Shown: positions 17,194 through 29,262, numbered from the stretch's first letter. The stretch: DNA of 64,000 nt from Doryteuthis pealeii (GCA_023376005.1 CM042138.1:94202656-94266655), one strand, 5' to 3'. The notes: a model not told the origin generated them from the letters alone. Made by a program: numbers and translations.

Positions 17194-19514
17194 CTAGCTA
17201 AAGTACCCGGTCCATGACCGGACTAAAATGAAATTTGGATCACCAGGGAGTGAGAGAGAAAGTGGAAGACAGTAGTTAGAGAGGGGGTAAGAGGAAAATA
17301 ATTCTTGAAACTAAAATCATTGAGAATTTGTATATTTCAGGATTTGTATTTTCTGTTTTATAGTTTAAAATTATTTCATATTATTATACAACAAATTGAA
17401 AGTATTCGTTTGTATATTTGTTTGTTTTTGTTTTAAATTTTTTGTACATGACAACAATTCACAGTTAGTTCTTAATTGCATGTTGAGTTTAAAAAGAAGC
17501 TGAGAATCGAAAATTTTAATTCTTCATATTGCAATATCTATTTTTTGCTAAAACTTAAGACTATTTAAAACTTATTATAGGGACCACCAATTGATCAGTT
17601 TAGGCCATCTTGAATAAAACGGAAATATTTTGTCATTATTTATAATTAATTGAGTTTTCATAGAATTTTAAAAAAAACCTCTTATCGTAACTTGTTTTTA
17701 GCTACGTTAAATTTCAGTTGATTTAACAGTGCAAAAATGAAAACATTGTTTTTCAATCATAATTTTCATTATTTCCGTAAGCTGAAAAAAAATTAAAAAA
17801 TCATCAGGAGTTTATTTAATGTTTTTTCTTTCAAATGGAAAAAGATTTTTCAAGAAATTATTAATTTTTCTGCAAGTTTCATAGTGTTAAATATAGGGGG
17901 TGGGTAAATTTCACAGGGTAAAATTGGTGGTACCTAGTATTTTAAAAACATTGTTTAAAAACGTTTTGGTGGACCTGATTATCTAGACTCTCCCCCCCAT
18001 CTAATTTTTTTTCCTTCAGTTGATTATTATCGATTACACACCAATCTATCAGATTGTAAAAAAAAAATTCTTAAAAGTTCTTTATTTTTTTAGTATTCAC
18101 GAGTGCTCATTTCCTCGTATAAGTTTATAGTAAATTGATCCCCCATATCGGAACCGCTTTAACGGAACCCAAATTATTTATTTATTTTCCCATTAAACTA
18201 ACCCCAACCCCTAACCCTAAACCCCCCTAGTTAAAATTTAGTTTTATTACAAAATTTGTATTAATTAGAAAACAACAATTTTCATAAAAGTTCACATGTC
18301 ACCTATGAAATCTCTTATTTAAACATGCCAATTTTTCAGAACTGAAAAGTTGTACTATAAACTCAGCGATGTTTATTGACTTCACAATAAAGAGTAAAAT
18401 CATAAAACTTAAAATTTAATTTGTAAGGCAAATTCTGAGGAATATTTTGAATTGTATTTTGAATAATAATTTAAATGTTGGTTGTTAGTTGTTTTGTTTT
18501 ATATCAACTTTTCGGGTAATTTACTAACGAATCATGTCATTTTGATAAACAAAGCGCTTGCAATTTTTCGTACTTACATATAAAAAATTCTTGAAATGTT
18601 CCAATAACTGGATATTGTTGGAAATACTTGAAATAAATTTCATCTTACAAATAATTGACTACTTATCTCCAGTCGGGCCTTCGACTAAAGATAAAACACC
18701 GGATTTTGTCCGTATTAGTAACCTTTGTTTTTGTTTTTTTTATCGTGGTATTAGAAAATAATTAGTTAGGCAAGAGATCCCTAGCTGCTTGGCATAGACT
18801 GCACTGCCTTATTCGTATTATCGGATATTTTTCGGCTATACGTAGCATTTTTTTTTTTTTTAACTCGCTGTAAAAAATAATTTAATCTATAAAAACACAT
18901 ACAAATTACATATTCAGAAAGACTATTTCATCTTATTTCTAAAGATATAAATATTTTAAAGATTAGATCATATATAGGCAAGAGATCCCTAGCTGCTTGG
19001 CATAGACTGCACTGCCTTATTCGTATTATCGGATATTTTTCGGCTATACGTAGCATTTTTTTTTTTTTAACTCGCTGTAAAAAATGATTTAATTAATAAA
19101 AACTCACACAAATTACATATTTTGAAAGAGTATTTTCTTTTCTTTCTAACGATATAAAAATTATTAAAGATTGGACTACAAATAGGCCATAAATTCGGAG
19201 CTGAACGGCTTAGACTGCAAAATTAATTCATTAAAATCAAAACTTCGCTGCTGTTATCGCTTTAACAATAAGCAGGCAGAGACAATATTTTATTATCAGG
19301 AGGGGCTGATATACGGACAGTTCCGCAAATTGGGTGATTTTGGATTAATTAATCGATTAAATCCCTTAATCAGTAAAAATCAATAACCAAATTTGGAATT
19401 TTTCTTAGTTAGAACGATATCAATGTGTATGCAAGATTTTGAATCTGAGTGACCTCCCGTTTTTTTGTTATACGTCAACATGTACATACCAAAATCTCTG
19501 TTTTATATATTAGA
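17194..19514 (-). mobile_element. Non-autonomous Helitron, family H1, copy 1
   Basis: Minus strand begins TCTAATATATAAAACAGAGA (19514) and ends with hairpin CCGGTCATGGACCGGGTAC then TTTAGCTAG (17194), placed between A and T. It is the reverse complement of 31892-34522 over nearly its whole length, 2321 against 2631 bp. Interior has a ~205-bp tandem duplication (about 18770 and 18975, GGCAAGAGATCCCTAGCTGC). No transposase ORF. A (TTAGGG)-like block lies at 18202-18225. Confidence 0.88.
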
Positions 19515-19552
19515 TATATATATATATATATATATACACATACATACATACA

Positions 19553-19616
<64 letters not shown>
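19514..19616. repeat. (TA)n(CATA)n(TG)n microsatellite
   Basis: Compound simple repeat joining Helitron H1 to the next element. Confidence 0.85.
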
Positions 19617-19619
<3 letters not shown>

Positions 19620-20742
19620 GGTCAATTTTTCACTTTTGTAAAATATCAAATTACATGAAACACTGAAAGTTGTGTATTGGTCAATTAAGTACTGATACCA
19701 AATATTAAGTTTTGATCATGTACCAATTTTTTAGGAAATGCCATCAAATATTATAGATAAAAGTATACTGAAAAATCTTTGGTTTTACAATAATAGAGAG
19801 GAGTGCATATTTTTAATTTGAACTTTAGTTAGGATTTCATTATTTAATTTCATTTTTATAAAATAAAATGACAACATTCCCTTGTTTAAATACAGAAATT
19901 GTTAGATTTTCTGATCATTTTTCGGCCAAATGTTGCAAAACCGAATATTTTTGTCTACAATCTTTGATGCCATTTTCTCCAAAATTTAAAACAAGTTCAA
20001 AATCTAATTTTTGGTAACAGTATTTACAAGACCCATATCTTATTATAATGGAGATTGTGGGTTTGTCTGTCTGTAACCGAAACTATATTACTATACAAGT
20101 CACAATTCCTTTAGTTATTTACATAATATTCTCCATGATTTTATTTTTATTTAAACCTCAATTATTAATAAATTTATTTTACATTATTAATACTGTTGAC
20201 CATATCTACATACTAATAACATGCAATTGTATTTATATATACAACAAAATAGAGGTTTACAGTATGAATGGGAAGGCTAATTTGCATATTGATCTTAAAA
20301 ATTGATTTTAATAAATATATGCTTAGTATTATTGATTTCTAATTGTTTGGTTTTATCTTATTGAATATGAGCAAAAATCTCTTCAATAAATCTTAAAAGA
20401 AATCCCTTAACAAGAAGAAATAACTGTAATATTATTCTTTACTTCCTATTTTAACTAAACAGTTTAATTAGGAAAATTTACCAATGAAAGACGGGAGTAA
20501 CGGAAAATGATGGAAGAGTTAGTTTCAAAGTTGTTCTATTTTTCAATCATACATACCCCTCTGTTCAAAATCTTTTTATCTACATTCTTATTCAGTTTCA
20601 TTAGCCTTTCTAATTTAATATCATATTTTATTATAAAATTTAACTAAAATACTTGCACCCGGAGGGTGCATATATTTGCTAGTACAAATAATGATGTTTC
20701 ATGTAATTTGATATTTTTAAAAAGTGAAAAATTGACCTATAT
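19617..20742. mobile_element. TIR element interrupted by a Helitron
   Basis: Left end GGTCAATTTTTCACTTTTGT...ATCAAATTACATGAAAC is mirrored at the right end (GTTTCATGTAATTTGAT...AAAGTGAAAAATTGACC, 20694-20737). Removing the nested Helitron leaves about 480 bp. Non-coding, family unknown; a truncated relative lies at 15133. Confidence 0.7.
20038..20682 (+). mobile_element. Non-autonomous Helitron, family H2, nested copy
   Basis: TCTTATTATAATGGAGATTG at the left, GCACCCGGAGGGTGC hairpin and TTGCTAG at the right, with A before and T after. Inserted inside the TIR element at 19617-20742, so it is the younger of the two. Confidence 0.88.
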
Positions 20743-20743
20743 A

Positions 20744-21303
20744 AACAAAGTATGTAAAAAAAGTTGCAGGACTGGTGTCACAAAAGATCTATTTCAAACC
20801 CAAACTACAAACTACTAGATTTCCCCTTCAGATGATCAGCCAGCATGTCTACAAAGAGATACTGTGGCGTTTACTTTGTTTAGTGCGTGAGAAGAGGCGA
20901 GAGATGTGGCAGGACAACTTGTGGGTGCTTCACCATGACAACGCACCTGCTCACACTGCCTTGAGTATCCGAGAGTTCCTGGCCCAGAAGAACATCACTG
21001 TGATGGAGCAATCTCTCTACTCGCCCGACCTGGCTCCATGCAATTTTTTCCTCTTCCCCAAGCACAAGGGGGGGGGGGTCATCAAGGGAACCTGTTTTGA
21101 GGATGTGCACAATATCAAAAAGACTGTGACGACAGAGTTACAGAGAATCGTGGAAGAGTCCTTCCAGGGGTGCATGCAAGCATGGCAGAGAAGGAAGGGA
21201 AAATGCATTAGACTCCAGGGAGATTACTTTGAAGGGGATAGTTTGTAGTTTATAATAAAGTTTTTGTGACATCAGTCCTGGAATTTTTCTGACATGCCTT
21301 GTG
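20744..21303 (+). pseudogene. Mariner transposon, internally deleted, dead transposase
   Basis: Inverted ends (ACAAAGTATGTAAAAAAAGT and GGACTGGTGTCAC at the left; GTGACATCAGTCCTGGA and GACATGCCTTGTG at the right) sit next to TA. The open frame 20820-21248 encodes the C-terminal half of a mariner transposase: LWVLHHDNAPAHTALSIREF, YSPDLAPCNFFLFPK, then TTELQRIVEESF and GDYFEGDSL. The third Asp of the DD34D triad (normally PCDFFLFPK) is Asn here, and a run of ten G adds Gly residues after PKHK. The N-terminal DNA-binding half is deleted. Inactive. Confidence 0.88.
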
Positions 21304-21348
21304 TATCAACTAAAATGAGAATAATAATTTTATAAAAAAAAGACACAC

Positions 21349-21380
<32 letters not shown>

Positions 21381-21720
21381 AAGTTGAAAATGGAACCAAA
21401 TCCGACGGTACGTTGAAATGAAAAATAAAGGAAAGAAAATGCTGAATGGATAAAATAGGATTTATTTTATTTTAATTTATTTTACTGACATGTGTTTCGG
21501 CCAGGAGTTTATCCATACATACATGTATTCTATCTATTATTATTTTAAATACAAAATAAAATAATAGAAAAAAACTACAGAAATCTTTTTTAGTATACAA
21601 AGAAATAACGGCCTTCGTCAGTGTAAATCTTCATTGTTTTAAATGAAATCGGTTGAAATACGGAGAATTTCCAAGATGTTTGAAAAAATAACTTTTTTGA
21701 AATTGCTTGAAGAAAGTGTT
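21381..21720 (-). mobile_element. Penelope-type terminus, minus orientation
   Basis: Outer end AATCCGACGGTACGTTGAAA, the CATGTGTTTCGGCCAGGAGT block and CGGCCTTCGTCAGTGTAAAT, then CGGAGAATTTCCAAGATGTT. It is the inverted partner of 22890-23170, so the coding relic between them is bounded by inverted termini. Confidence 0.75.
21484..21628 (-). ncRNA. Hammerhead-like core in the left Penelope terminus
   Basis: Minus strand CTGACGA, one extra A, GGCC pairing with GGCC, GAAA, then ACAC/ATGT (one mismatch), C and AGTAAA pairing with TTTAC. Loop II is about 115 nt. Deviations: the extra A before stem II and the stem III and stem I mismatches. Confidence 0.45.
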
Positions 21721-21728
21721 CTAACGCG

Positions 21729-22409
21729 ATGGAGAAAACAGTTATGTTTAGGGCCCAAAGAATCTGTTCTCCTAATTTTCTAAATGAGGAATACAAATAC
21801 ATCAAATCTTTCATTAATTTACAATACCCCGTTTCCTTCATACATCACGCCAAGTTAAAAGCTATTAAGATTTACAAAAACAAACAATATTCTACAAACT
21901 CAACAAACCCTAATAACATCCCGACAACCAAGTACATCACATTACCTCAAAGCCCTATAACATCCTTAATTGAAAAAAATCTAAATCATCTAGGAATTAA
22001 AACTGTCACCCGCACAAACCAAACAATTAGACATTTATTAAAATACTCCACAAATAAACACAAATCCAATGCCGGTGTTTACAAAATATGTTGTCAACAA
22101 TGTGATAAGGTCTACATCAGTAAAACTGCCAGAAATTTAAAATAAAAACGATTGTATGAACACCCTAAAGACCTAAAATTTGGAAATACATCTAATTCGT
22201 TAGTAACACACAATTTATTAACAAATCATAATTTTAATTTGCAGAAATCTTCAATGATCGCTTTTATCCATAATCGAAATGCACGTCATATTGTAGAATC
22301 CTCCGCCATCTCTCTCTTTAACACTTTACCACAGAGACCTGGCCTTTATAAAATATCACCATTCCTTGCTAGAATTATATTAAAAGACTTCAATATACAA
22401 CACTAAATT
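21729..22409 (+). pseudogene. Penelope-like element: C-terminal part with GIY-YIG endonuclease
   Basis: The first frame begins just after the RT domain (FRAQRICSPNFLNEEYKYIK) and passes through LIEKNLNHLGIKTVTRTNQ into the GIY-YIG nuclease: AGVYKICCQQCDKVYISKTA, with GVY and YIS for GIY/YIG, the CxxC pair, and the R of ARNL. A stop at 22143 interrupts it. The second frame (22152 on) continues RLYEHPKDLKFGN, VTHNLLTNHNFNL and HNRNARHIVESSAISLFNTL. The RT domain is absent, so the copy is internally deleted. Proteins of this family integrate via the nuclease and reverse transcribe their RNA in the nucleus. The nuclease may be inactivated both by the stop and by YIG to YIS. Confidence 0.87.
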
Positions 22410-22889
22410 TCAACCAAATTAAATTTCCAAATCATTTCTAAACTATATAAAAATAAATCACTTCCATATACCTAAACTCTTCCTATTTCCTTTCACTAAA
22501 GCTTAAAACTGTCTCCAGTTTATATAAATTATATTGGTCTATTTATTTTATTTATCTTGCCATCGTTATCATCGGCTTTGCTCCACTAAAATAATAGTTT
22601 CTACTTATCCTCTAAAAACATGATACAGCAAGTCTCTTTATATTTCCTAACATATTTTAATAACTCACTTTATTTTTATTAAAACAAAAATTTTTAATAG
22701 AAAATCACTATGATGATATTAATAACAAATTAATAAATGAACCACCAACACAACACACATACGCATAAATTAAATAATAAATTTTATTTAAAAATTCAAA
22801 TGTTCTTTATGCTTTAAAAAATTAAAATTCCACCTGACTTTGTTCCTTATATTCTTCAGCCATCTTTCCTTTTCAGAATCCGTTGCATG

Positions 22890-23161
22890 TGACAATGTCA
22901 AAAAAGTTATTTTTTCAAACATCTTGGAAATTTTCCGTATTTCAACAAATTTCATTCAAAACAACAAGGATTTACTCTCATGAAGGCCGTTATTTCTTTG
23001 TATACTACAAATTTCTGTAATTTTTTCTATTATTGTTATTTTATATTTAAATAATAGATAGAATACATGTATGCATGGATAAACTCCTGGCCGAAACACG
23101 TGTCAGTAAAATAAAATAAATTCTATTTCATCCATTCAACATTTTCTTTCCTTTATTTTTC

Positions 23162-23170
<9 letters not shown>
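22890..23170 (+). mobile_element. Penelope-type terminus, plus orientation
   Basis: Mirror of 21381-21720: AAAAAGTTATTTTTTCAAAC, TTGGAAATTTTCCGTATTTC, AAGGCCGTTATTTC, GGCCGAAACACGTGTCAG and TTTTCTTTCCTTTATTTTTC in order. Confidence 0.78.
22971..23110 (+). ncRNA. Hammerhead-like core, mutated
   Basis: TTTACT then CTCATGA (22977-22983; G5 of the core is C), A, GGCC (22985-22988), loop of ~100 nt, GGCC (23089-23092), GAAA, palindrome ACACGTGT (23096-23103), C, AGTAAA. The G5 change should abolish cleavage. Confidence 0.45.
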
Positions 23171-23179
<9 letters not shown>

Positions 23180-23193
<14 letters not shown>

Positions 23194-23830
23194 AGTTGAT
23201 GGTGTGTAAACTTTGTTCTTGTGAATGTTGTTTTTTGGTATTATGAAGCATGGAAATGAACAAGTGAACAAAAAAAAAAAAAAAAAAAACACAGTTTCAA
23301 TATCTAGCTGTTGTTCTGTCCCTGGTTCAATTTATTCCGATATTTCAGGTGATCCTTCACCCTTTTTCAAGGTGTAATGACTGTGGTGAAAAGTGAAATA
23401 TATATATATATATATAGCTTGGAATAAAATCTGACAGAATAAAAAAGAGAAAACTTGGAAAAAAAATCAAATTGACATGTTGCCAGCAAGTCTTGTGGCT
23501 TTATTGGAATGCAAATGATTTTATTACCAAAAAAACAAAACAAATCTACATAAAAAAAAAAAAACAAACAAGAGAGCAGTGGGATTTTTGTAAAGCATTT
23601 CAATGGCTAATCAATAAAATTTATTAAGTATATCAATATGGGAAGACAGATTTCAATCAATTTATTCCTTCTTTTTATATATTGTTTTATCACACAGACA
23701 TACAAGAAAATAAAAGACATGCTAATCTTCTAGAAAAAGAAAAAAAAAAAATGAATCCATAAACCAAAAATGATAAACATCTGAAAATCTTTCAAACAAT
23801 TATTAATCGTTCAACATTAAGTAAAAAAAA
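23180..23830. other. No gene recognised
   Basis: TA microsatellites (23167, 23397), poly-A (23270) and AT-rich unique sequence. Confidence 0.5.
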
Positions 23831-23837
23831 AGTAAAG

Positions 23838-24062
23838 TCGTCGGGGTGGCCTCAAGTCGGTATCAACCAGACAGCGAGGGAGTATTTCCTTTTCACTAGC
23901 ACTAGACCAAGGAGATTGTTTTAGGTGTCTAAGACAGAGCGCCACACCTCCCAGCAGCTCCTCACTTTACTGCAGATCCTTGTGCTATTAATACGCTGAG
24001 CCAGTATTGAACCCGAAAACCTTGTGGTTCCTAATCTGACACACTACCGACTGAGCTAAACC
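23838..24062 (-). repeat. SINE S1, minus copy
   Basis: Inverted body GGTATCAACCAGACAGCGAG, TTTCACTAGCACTAGACC and CACTTTACTGCAGATC, ending at CTACCGACTGAGCTAAACC, the inverted A box. Confidence 0.82.
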
Positions 24063-24129
24063 TATTTTCAACATTAACAATATATATATTTACCAATTCC
24101 TCTGCTCTTAAAGTTTACATCAAATAGAG

Positions 24130-24360
24130 TAAAGACTGCAGAATAACCTATTGTCAGCAAGGGAGTCTATCCCCTTTTCACTATATAAACCAGGGATATT
24201 GTTTTTGCTGAGGTGGATCGCCATATCTACCGTCAGCTCTACAACACAGATCAGATTACCCCAACTGTGCCTTTCATGCACTGAGTTGGTGGGGACCAAT
24301 ATCAAACACAGAATCTTGCAATTCCTAGGCGAATGATCAACTAATTGAGCTAAACCAGCC
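24130..24360 (-). repeat. SINE S1, minus copy
   Basis: More diverged S1 (GGGAGTCTATCCCCTTTTCA...GAGCTAAACCAGCC). Follows the previous S1 in the same orientation. Confidence 0.75.
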
Positions 24361-24574
24361 TCTTCAATCAAATATAGATGATCAAAATTAATCTAATTTA
24401 AATGATTTAATAATTTTTTTTTTTCTATTAGTGAAATAGATCTGATTTTACTATCAGTTCAGTTTTAATATATCACATTTTTATAAACAACTTCTGTAGT
24501 GTAGTTACATATCTAATATAATATTAACATAAAATTAATAATAACACTTATTAATATAGGTATCAACAATTTTG

Positions 24575-25900
24575 ACGTCAGTCGTATTTTACAAAATTAA
24601 ATCATTACCCCTGATTGAAAAAAATTTACCAAAACTTAGGGAATAATCTGATCTTAATGAAATTTTCAGTGTTGATTCATCAATTATTGAATTTTATAAT
24701 TCATTAGATATTTTATTTAAAAACTTCTTGATTTTTTTCAGGTCACTTAATTTTGAAATCCCACCTTGTTTGGTAGGGTTATATATAATTGAAACGAATT
24801 TCTGTATAAATTAAAAGACAAATGACCAAAGGTGTGAATAGGAAAGAAGAAAAAAATTATTTTCAAAGAAGAAAGTATCAAAAATCTGAAAATTATGGGT
24901 GAAAAAAAAAAAAAAAAAAAAAAAAAGATTTTTTTTAATTACTGTCGTATTTGAAATATAATTTTCTTTTAGATTATCAGTGAAATAATTATACATCAAC
25001 ATTTATTCTGTTTAAAAAGGTGGGGGCTAAACTTTTAAACCGAGATTTCTCCATTAATCATTACATCAACCTATTAAAGTAAGCTTGTTATTAAATAGAT
25101 ATTTGTTTTTATAATCTACAAATATGAATTTCAAAACTTAAAATTATGGCTATTATATTTTAAATGAATTCTATTTATCAATTAGATATAAAAATGTGTT
25201 GTTCTAGAAGCTCCTTTGGAGGGAGCTAATAATAATAATATTCATTTTAAAGAATTTTGATTTGTTTGCCTTGACTCGTATAGGAATCAGTTTAAAACGA
25301 TTCAGAAATGTAAAAGAAAGGTAAGTTCATTTCTTTATTACAATAATTATTACATCAGCCTACTAAAGTAAGCTTGTTATTAAATTATTTAAATTAAATT
25401 GTAATTATTATCATTATTTGTTTATAGAATCTAAAAATATGAATTTTAAAAAACTTAAAATCATGGACATTATATTTCAAATGAATTTTATCTATTAATT
25501 AATTGGGTATATAATTGTTGTTCTAGACACTACTATGGATGACTGAATATTCATTTTAAAGAATTTTAATTTATTTCCATTGAATCAGTTTGATTAAAAT
25601 GATTCAGAAATTTAAATGAAAGGTAAGTTCATTTCTTTATTAATATTTTCAATTAAACATTCATTGTAATTCTAAATAAATTAATTTTAATATAAAGACA
25701 TAACCATAAATAGCATGAGTGTTATTAGTCCCCAAAAGGTGCGGATGCAAGTAACCTGAAAGAAATGTGCAATTTTTTAAATAAAATAATTGATGCATTA
25801 AAAAATTAATTGATTAATAAGTAAACACTGAAAATTTTATTAAAATCAGATAATTCCCTGATTTTTGGTAATTTTTTTGTTTATCAATCTGGGTTAGCAA
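24575..25900. mobile_element. Long AT-rich element with inverted ends
   Basis: Left part AATCTGATCTTAATGAAATT-TTCAGTGTT is inverted at 25825-25870 (AACACTGAAAATTTTATTAA-AATCAGATAATTCC). Interior has a ~320-bp tandem duplication (ATCATTACATCAACCTATTA near 25060; CATCAGCCTACTAAAGTAAG near 25355). A shorter relative is at 44850-45610 and a fragment at 28240-28330. Non-coding. Confidence 0.6.
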
Positions 25901-26590
25901 ATAGTCACTTATCAGCTACCGTAGTTTTAACAAATCATTTTTTTGTAGACAAAAAATACAATAATTTTTTAGCGCACTTTAGTTTTGTAATTTTTCTGTA
26001 CATAGTGTATTTTATGTTTTTTGTTATTGATTTCTAAAAAGAATCTGTTATAAGTTTTTTAAAACTTTTAATAAAGTGTTTTGTTAACTCCAATTCAATG
26101 TTGTTTTTCATCAAATTTTGGGGCTGATTTAATGTTTGAAATGTATCAAAAATAAATTACATATGTAATATTGCCTTTTTGACTGATGCTCATTATTTTA
26201 TTACTTTTCGAATAAAAAAAATAAAAAATTTACCTAGACTAATCGATTTAATTAATTCTAATTTGTTTTGTAAGTGAAAATCTTTGCTTAAATTGTTGGT
26301 GCCTAAATTAATATCAACATCTCGTTTGTAAAAAGTATAACAATAGCAGCAGTAATTTCTCAAATGTATATGCAGCCCAAAAATGAGCCAGTTTTATTTC
26401 TACACAACAATAAAGAGTAATGAAATATAAAGTGTGGATTAATTTATAAGAATTTTTATACAGAGAAACAAAAAACAATTGATAACAAATAGACAATAAT
26501 GGCAAGATGAAGTTTGGAAGATCACCAAATATTTCAAGGCAGAGAATGCATAGATCTCTTCTAAGGGGGAAATAAAAAAAGATATATATA
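25900..26590. other. No feature recognised
   Basis: AT-rich sequence; an apparent minus-strand frame at 26314-26772 has no recognisable content. Confidence 0.5.
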
Positions 26591-26652
26591 CAGGGTTTAC
26601 ATAAAGGCTGGGTACACTTTGAAGAATGTTTAATTTCAAAGTGCACACCCTG
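26591..26652. mobile_element. Tiny TIR element with TA flanks
   Basis: CAGGGTTTACATAAAGGCTG and its inverted partner ...GTGCACACCCTG enclose CACTTTGAAG/CTTTGAAATT arms, only 62 bp, flanked by TA on both sides. Confidence 0.6.
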
Positions 26653-26678
26653 TATATATGTATTAGATACTACTAAAT

Positions 26679-26710
<32 letters not shown>

Positions 26711-26714
26711 AACA

Positions 26715-26932
26715 AGATGTTTTGTACTTTTTGACACACCTTGTGTTCTGAAAAAAAAAAATAGTGTTCCACTCATTCTTCATTTCTATCTTGGTAAATA
26801 CAGTTTTAAACTTGGTACATTTTGACACACCTTGTATTCTGAAAAAAATTAATGGAATGTTATTTTTTCAGAATACAAGGTGTGACCAAAAGTGCAAAAA
26901 ATCTCAAATACTTTTTTGACACACCTTGAATA
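26715..26932. mobile_element. Mariner-type MITE, rearranged copies
   Basis: Three TTTTTGACACACCTTG ends and the shared interior TTGGTAAATACAGTTT occur here, with an inverted CAGAATACAAGGTGTGACC pair near 26870; two overlapping copies of the 7501-7643 family. Confidence 0.65.
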
Positions 26933-27255
26933 TATATATATATATATATATATATTAGCTTAATAAGATTAAAATTTTAGTTGACAGAAACATGATTTAA
27001 GTTCTAACTTTTAAAATAATCTCAAAAAAACAAATTAAGATAAAATTAACTGTTGTACATATTTTGACAAAAATGTGAGAAGAAAAATGCAGATAAGAAC
27101 ACAAAACTTGGACACAGCAAACATTGTATCCAATAGAGTTAATAAAAACAAAAGCAAGCATAAATCTCAAGAAATAAAAATTTGTTGTTATATATAAAAT
27201 CTGAAGAGTAAAAATTTATTCAAATTTTTTAAAAATACAGTAAAAGTCTACAATA

Positions 27256-27592
27256 CAGGATGATTGAAAAGTAACTCCCTATTTTAAACTATTTATAATT
27301 TTTCTGATAAGCAGTTACATTTTTCTTAATTCTTTAATGTATGTTGTTCCTTAATAATCTGTGTTGTTTTTCTTTTCAAATTGATTATTTTGTTTTGAAA
27401 TTCAAAGCCACAAACATGTCTGGATATTTAAATCTAATTCCCGAGAGGCTGGAGGTGAATGCTGGTGCCCATATAGAATTTTAAATAAAAAATCTTAATT
27501 CGTCACATATTCATGTTTTGCAAAAATAATGATTCAGAAATAAATTACAAGATTTTAAAAATAGGGAAGCGAGTTACTTTATAACCATCCTG
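27256..27592. mobile_element. MITE with ~30-bp inverted ends
   Basis: CAGGATGATTGAAAAGTAAC-TCCCTATTTT at the left, AAAATAGGGAAGCGAGTTAC-TTTATAACCATCCTG at the right. Interior non-coding. Confidence 0.7.
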
Positions 27593-27689
27593 AAGAAAGT
27601 GACAATTTTAAAAATCTATTTTGAAAAAATATTTTAAGATATTGACAGTGACTGTATTACAGTTATTTTTAGAAAAGAAAAATGCTTCA

Positions 27690-27800
27690 AGTTTATTACA
27701 GCATCTTAGAGTCACTTGCAGAGATTGCTGGAGAAGCAAGGATAAACTCATAAGTGACGTTCACTGTTATGACTGTATCCAGGCGGTTGTGATTTTTCGG
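27690..27800 (+). pseudogene. LINE C-terminal fragment
   Basis: TTGCTGGAGAAGCAAGGATA, CTCATAAGTGACGTTCACTG match the 12380/12865 fragments. Too short to interpret. Confidence 0.5.
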
Positions 27801-28148
27801 CTGAGGACTCCTCACTTCTACATTATCGTCAAAAAAATGTCACTATTTTATATCTTATTTTTTAAATTCTCAATAGAATATTATAAGCTGTTATTTAACA
27901 ACCTGTAAAACAGTTAAATAATAAATTACTACAGTTTTGTATTTTCAGCTATTTTTCCAGCAAGGACCCCAAGGGTGAGAGTTTGACGATTGTGGGGAGG
28001 AGGGGGCAAGGTTCTAAGGGTTAACAATAAACTTTGAGTGTTTATTACAAAACTGTGTATCATAAATGTCAACACCTTAAATAATTTTTTTTTTCAATAA
28101 ATTTTTAAAACTATTTCTTTTACACACACCTAGGATAAATAAATAAAA

Positions 28149-28194
28149 AAATTTGAACCACATATCTTTGTAGAATCTGTGATATGTGGTTCAA
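28149..28194. repeat. Small hairpin
   Basis: TTTGAACCACATATC is followed by its inverted copy GATATGTGGTTCAAA with a 16-base loop. Confidence 0.7.
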
Positions 28195-28239
28195 AATTAA
28201 CTGAAAAAATGTAAAATTTTAAAAATAAAATGACTGGTG

Positions 28240-28810
28240 CATTATATCTTTTATTCATTAATATAACAACACTGAAAATTTCATTAAATTCGGTTAATTC
28301 CATGATTTTTGGTGGGTTTTTTTTTCTTTCGGCAGGGTAACATACGATGGTGGAATTTTGTTCCGTTAAGTTTGATTTAACCAAAAATTTATTTTACAAA
28401 AACTAAAATATACATGAAATTTTATTGATACTCAGTAAACATAGGTGAATAAATTGTATCTAATATGTACAGCAGTTTCAAGTATATTTCGATGATTTTC
28501 CTTCAGTAAACTGAAAACAGGAATCGCATAAAAAGTTTTAAGCAGTGGTAATAGAAGGATATACAGTAAAAACAACAGCTTCATTATTGGATAATGAAAA
28601 TAATATAATAAAAAATAATTGCAAATAAAAAACATTATTGATAAATGTTTTTTTTGTTTTGTTTTTTTAAATTGAGGTGTCAGAATATAGAAAAGCAAAA
28701 AAATCAACATGTCAGCTGTCATGGAAGTATTAAATAAAATAACAACAAAAACCGAACATTTTATATTCGAAATAAACCAATCTCTTTTCGTTTGTATTTA
28801 ACTGAAACAT
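28240..28810. other. Fragment of AT-rich TIR family, then nothing recognised
   Basis: 28240-28330 carries CACTGAAAATTTCATTAAAT-TCGGTTAATTCC of the 24575 family. The rest has no interpretable signal. Confidence 0.5.
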
Positions 28811-28814
28811 TTTC

Positions 28815-28945
28815 TTTCCTATTATTTGGATTATTTAGACTATTTTCCTCACCAATGTGCCCACCGGCCTTCATTAGGCATTTCTTGTCAACTTGGAAAT
28901 TCTCTCTTCAAACTTGGGGAAATAATACAAATAATCCAAATTATT
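28815..28945. repeat. Penelope-type palindromic relic
   Basis: ATTATTTGGATTATTTAGAC at the left, inverted CAAATAATCCAAATTATT at the right, with CCGGCCTTCATTAGGCATTT between; same family as 1-297, deleted. Confidence 0.5.
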
Positions 28946-29199
28946 AAGCCTCATCTCAAAAATTCAGTGATATTTTCTTTTCTTTTGGTTTAAATTTTGA
29001 TTTAAGCTCTTAAAAATTTAAATAATCTTAAAAATTAAAAAAAATCTCAGAAGTAATTTTTTTTTAAATTTTTAATTATGTGGAAATTCTATCTATAAAA
29101 ATAGATAAATTTATGGCAAGGAAAAATATTTTAATTATTTATAAAAACTACTTTGCTTATGTTAGCAATAAAGAATTATTCAAAAATACATTTACACAC

Positions 29200-29204
29200 A
29201 TATG

Positions 29205-29242
<38 letters not shown>

Positions 29243-29262
29243 CATACACACACACACACTTG
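29200..29262. repeat. (TA)n(CATA)n(CA)n microsatellite
   Basis: Compound simple repeat. Confidence 0.9.

Noticed and set aside
18202..18225. Telomere-like CCCTAACCCTAAACCCC
   Set aside because: Short, imperfect and inside a Helitron; not a telomere.
25016..25560. Possible CRISPR-like or satellite array
   Set aside because: Only two long diverged units; a simple tandem duplication inside a TIR element.
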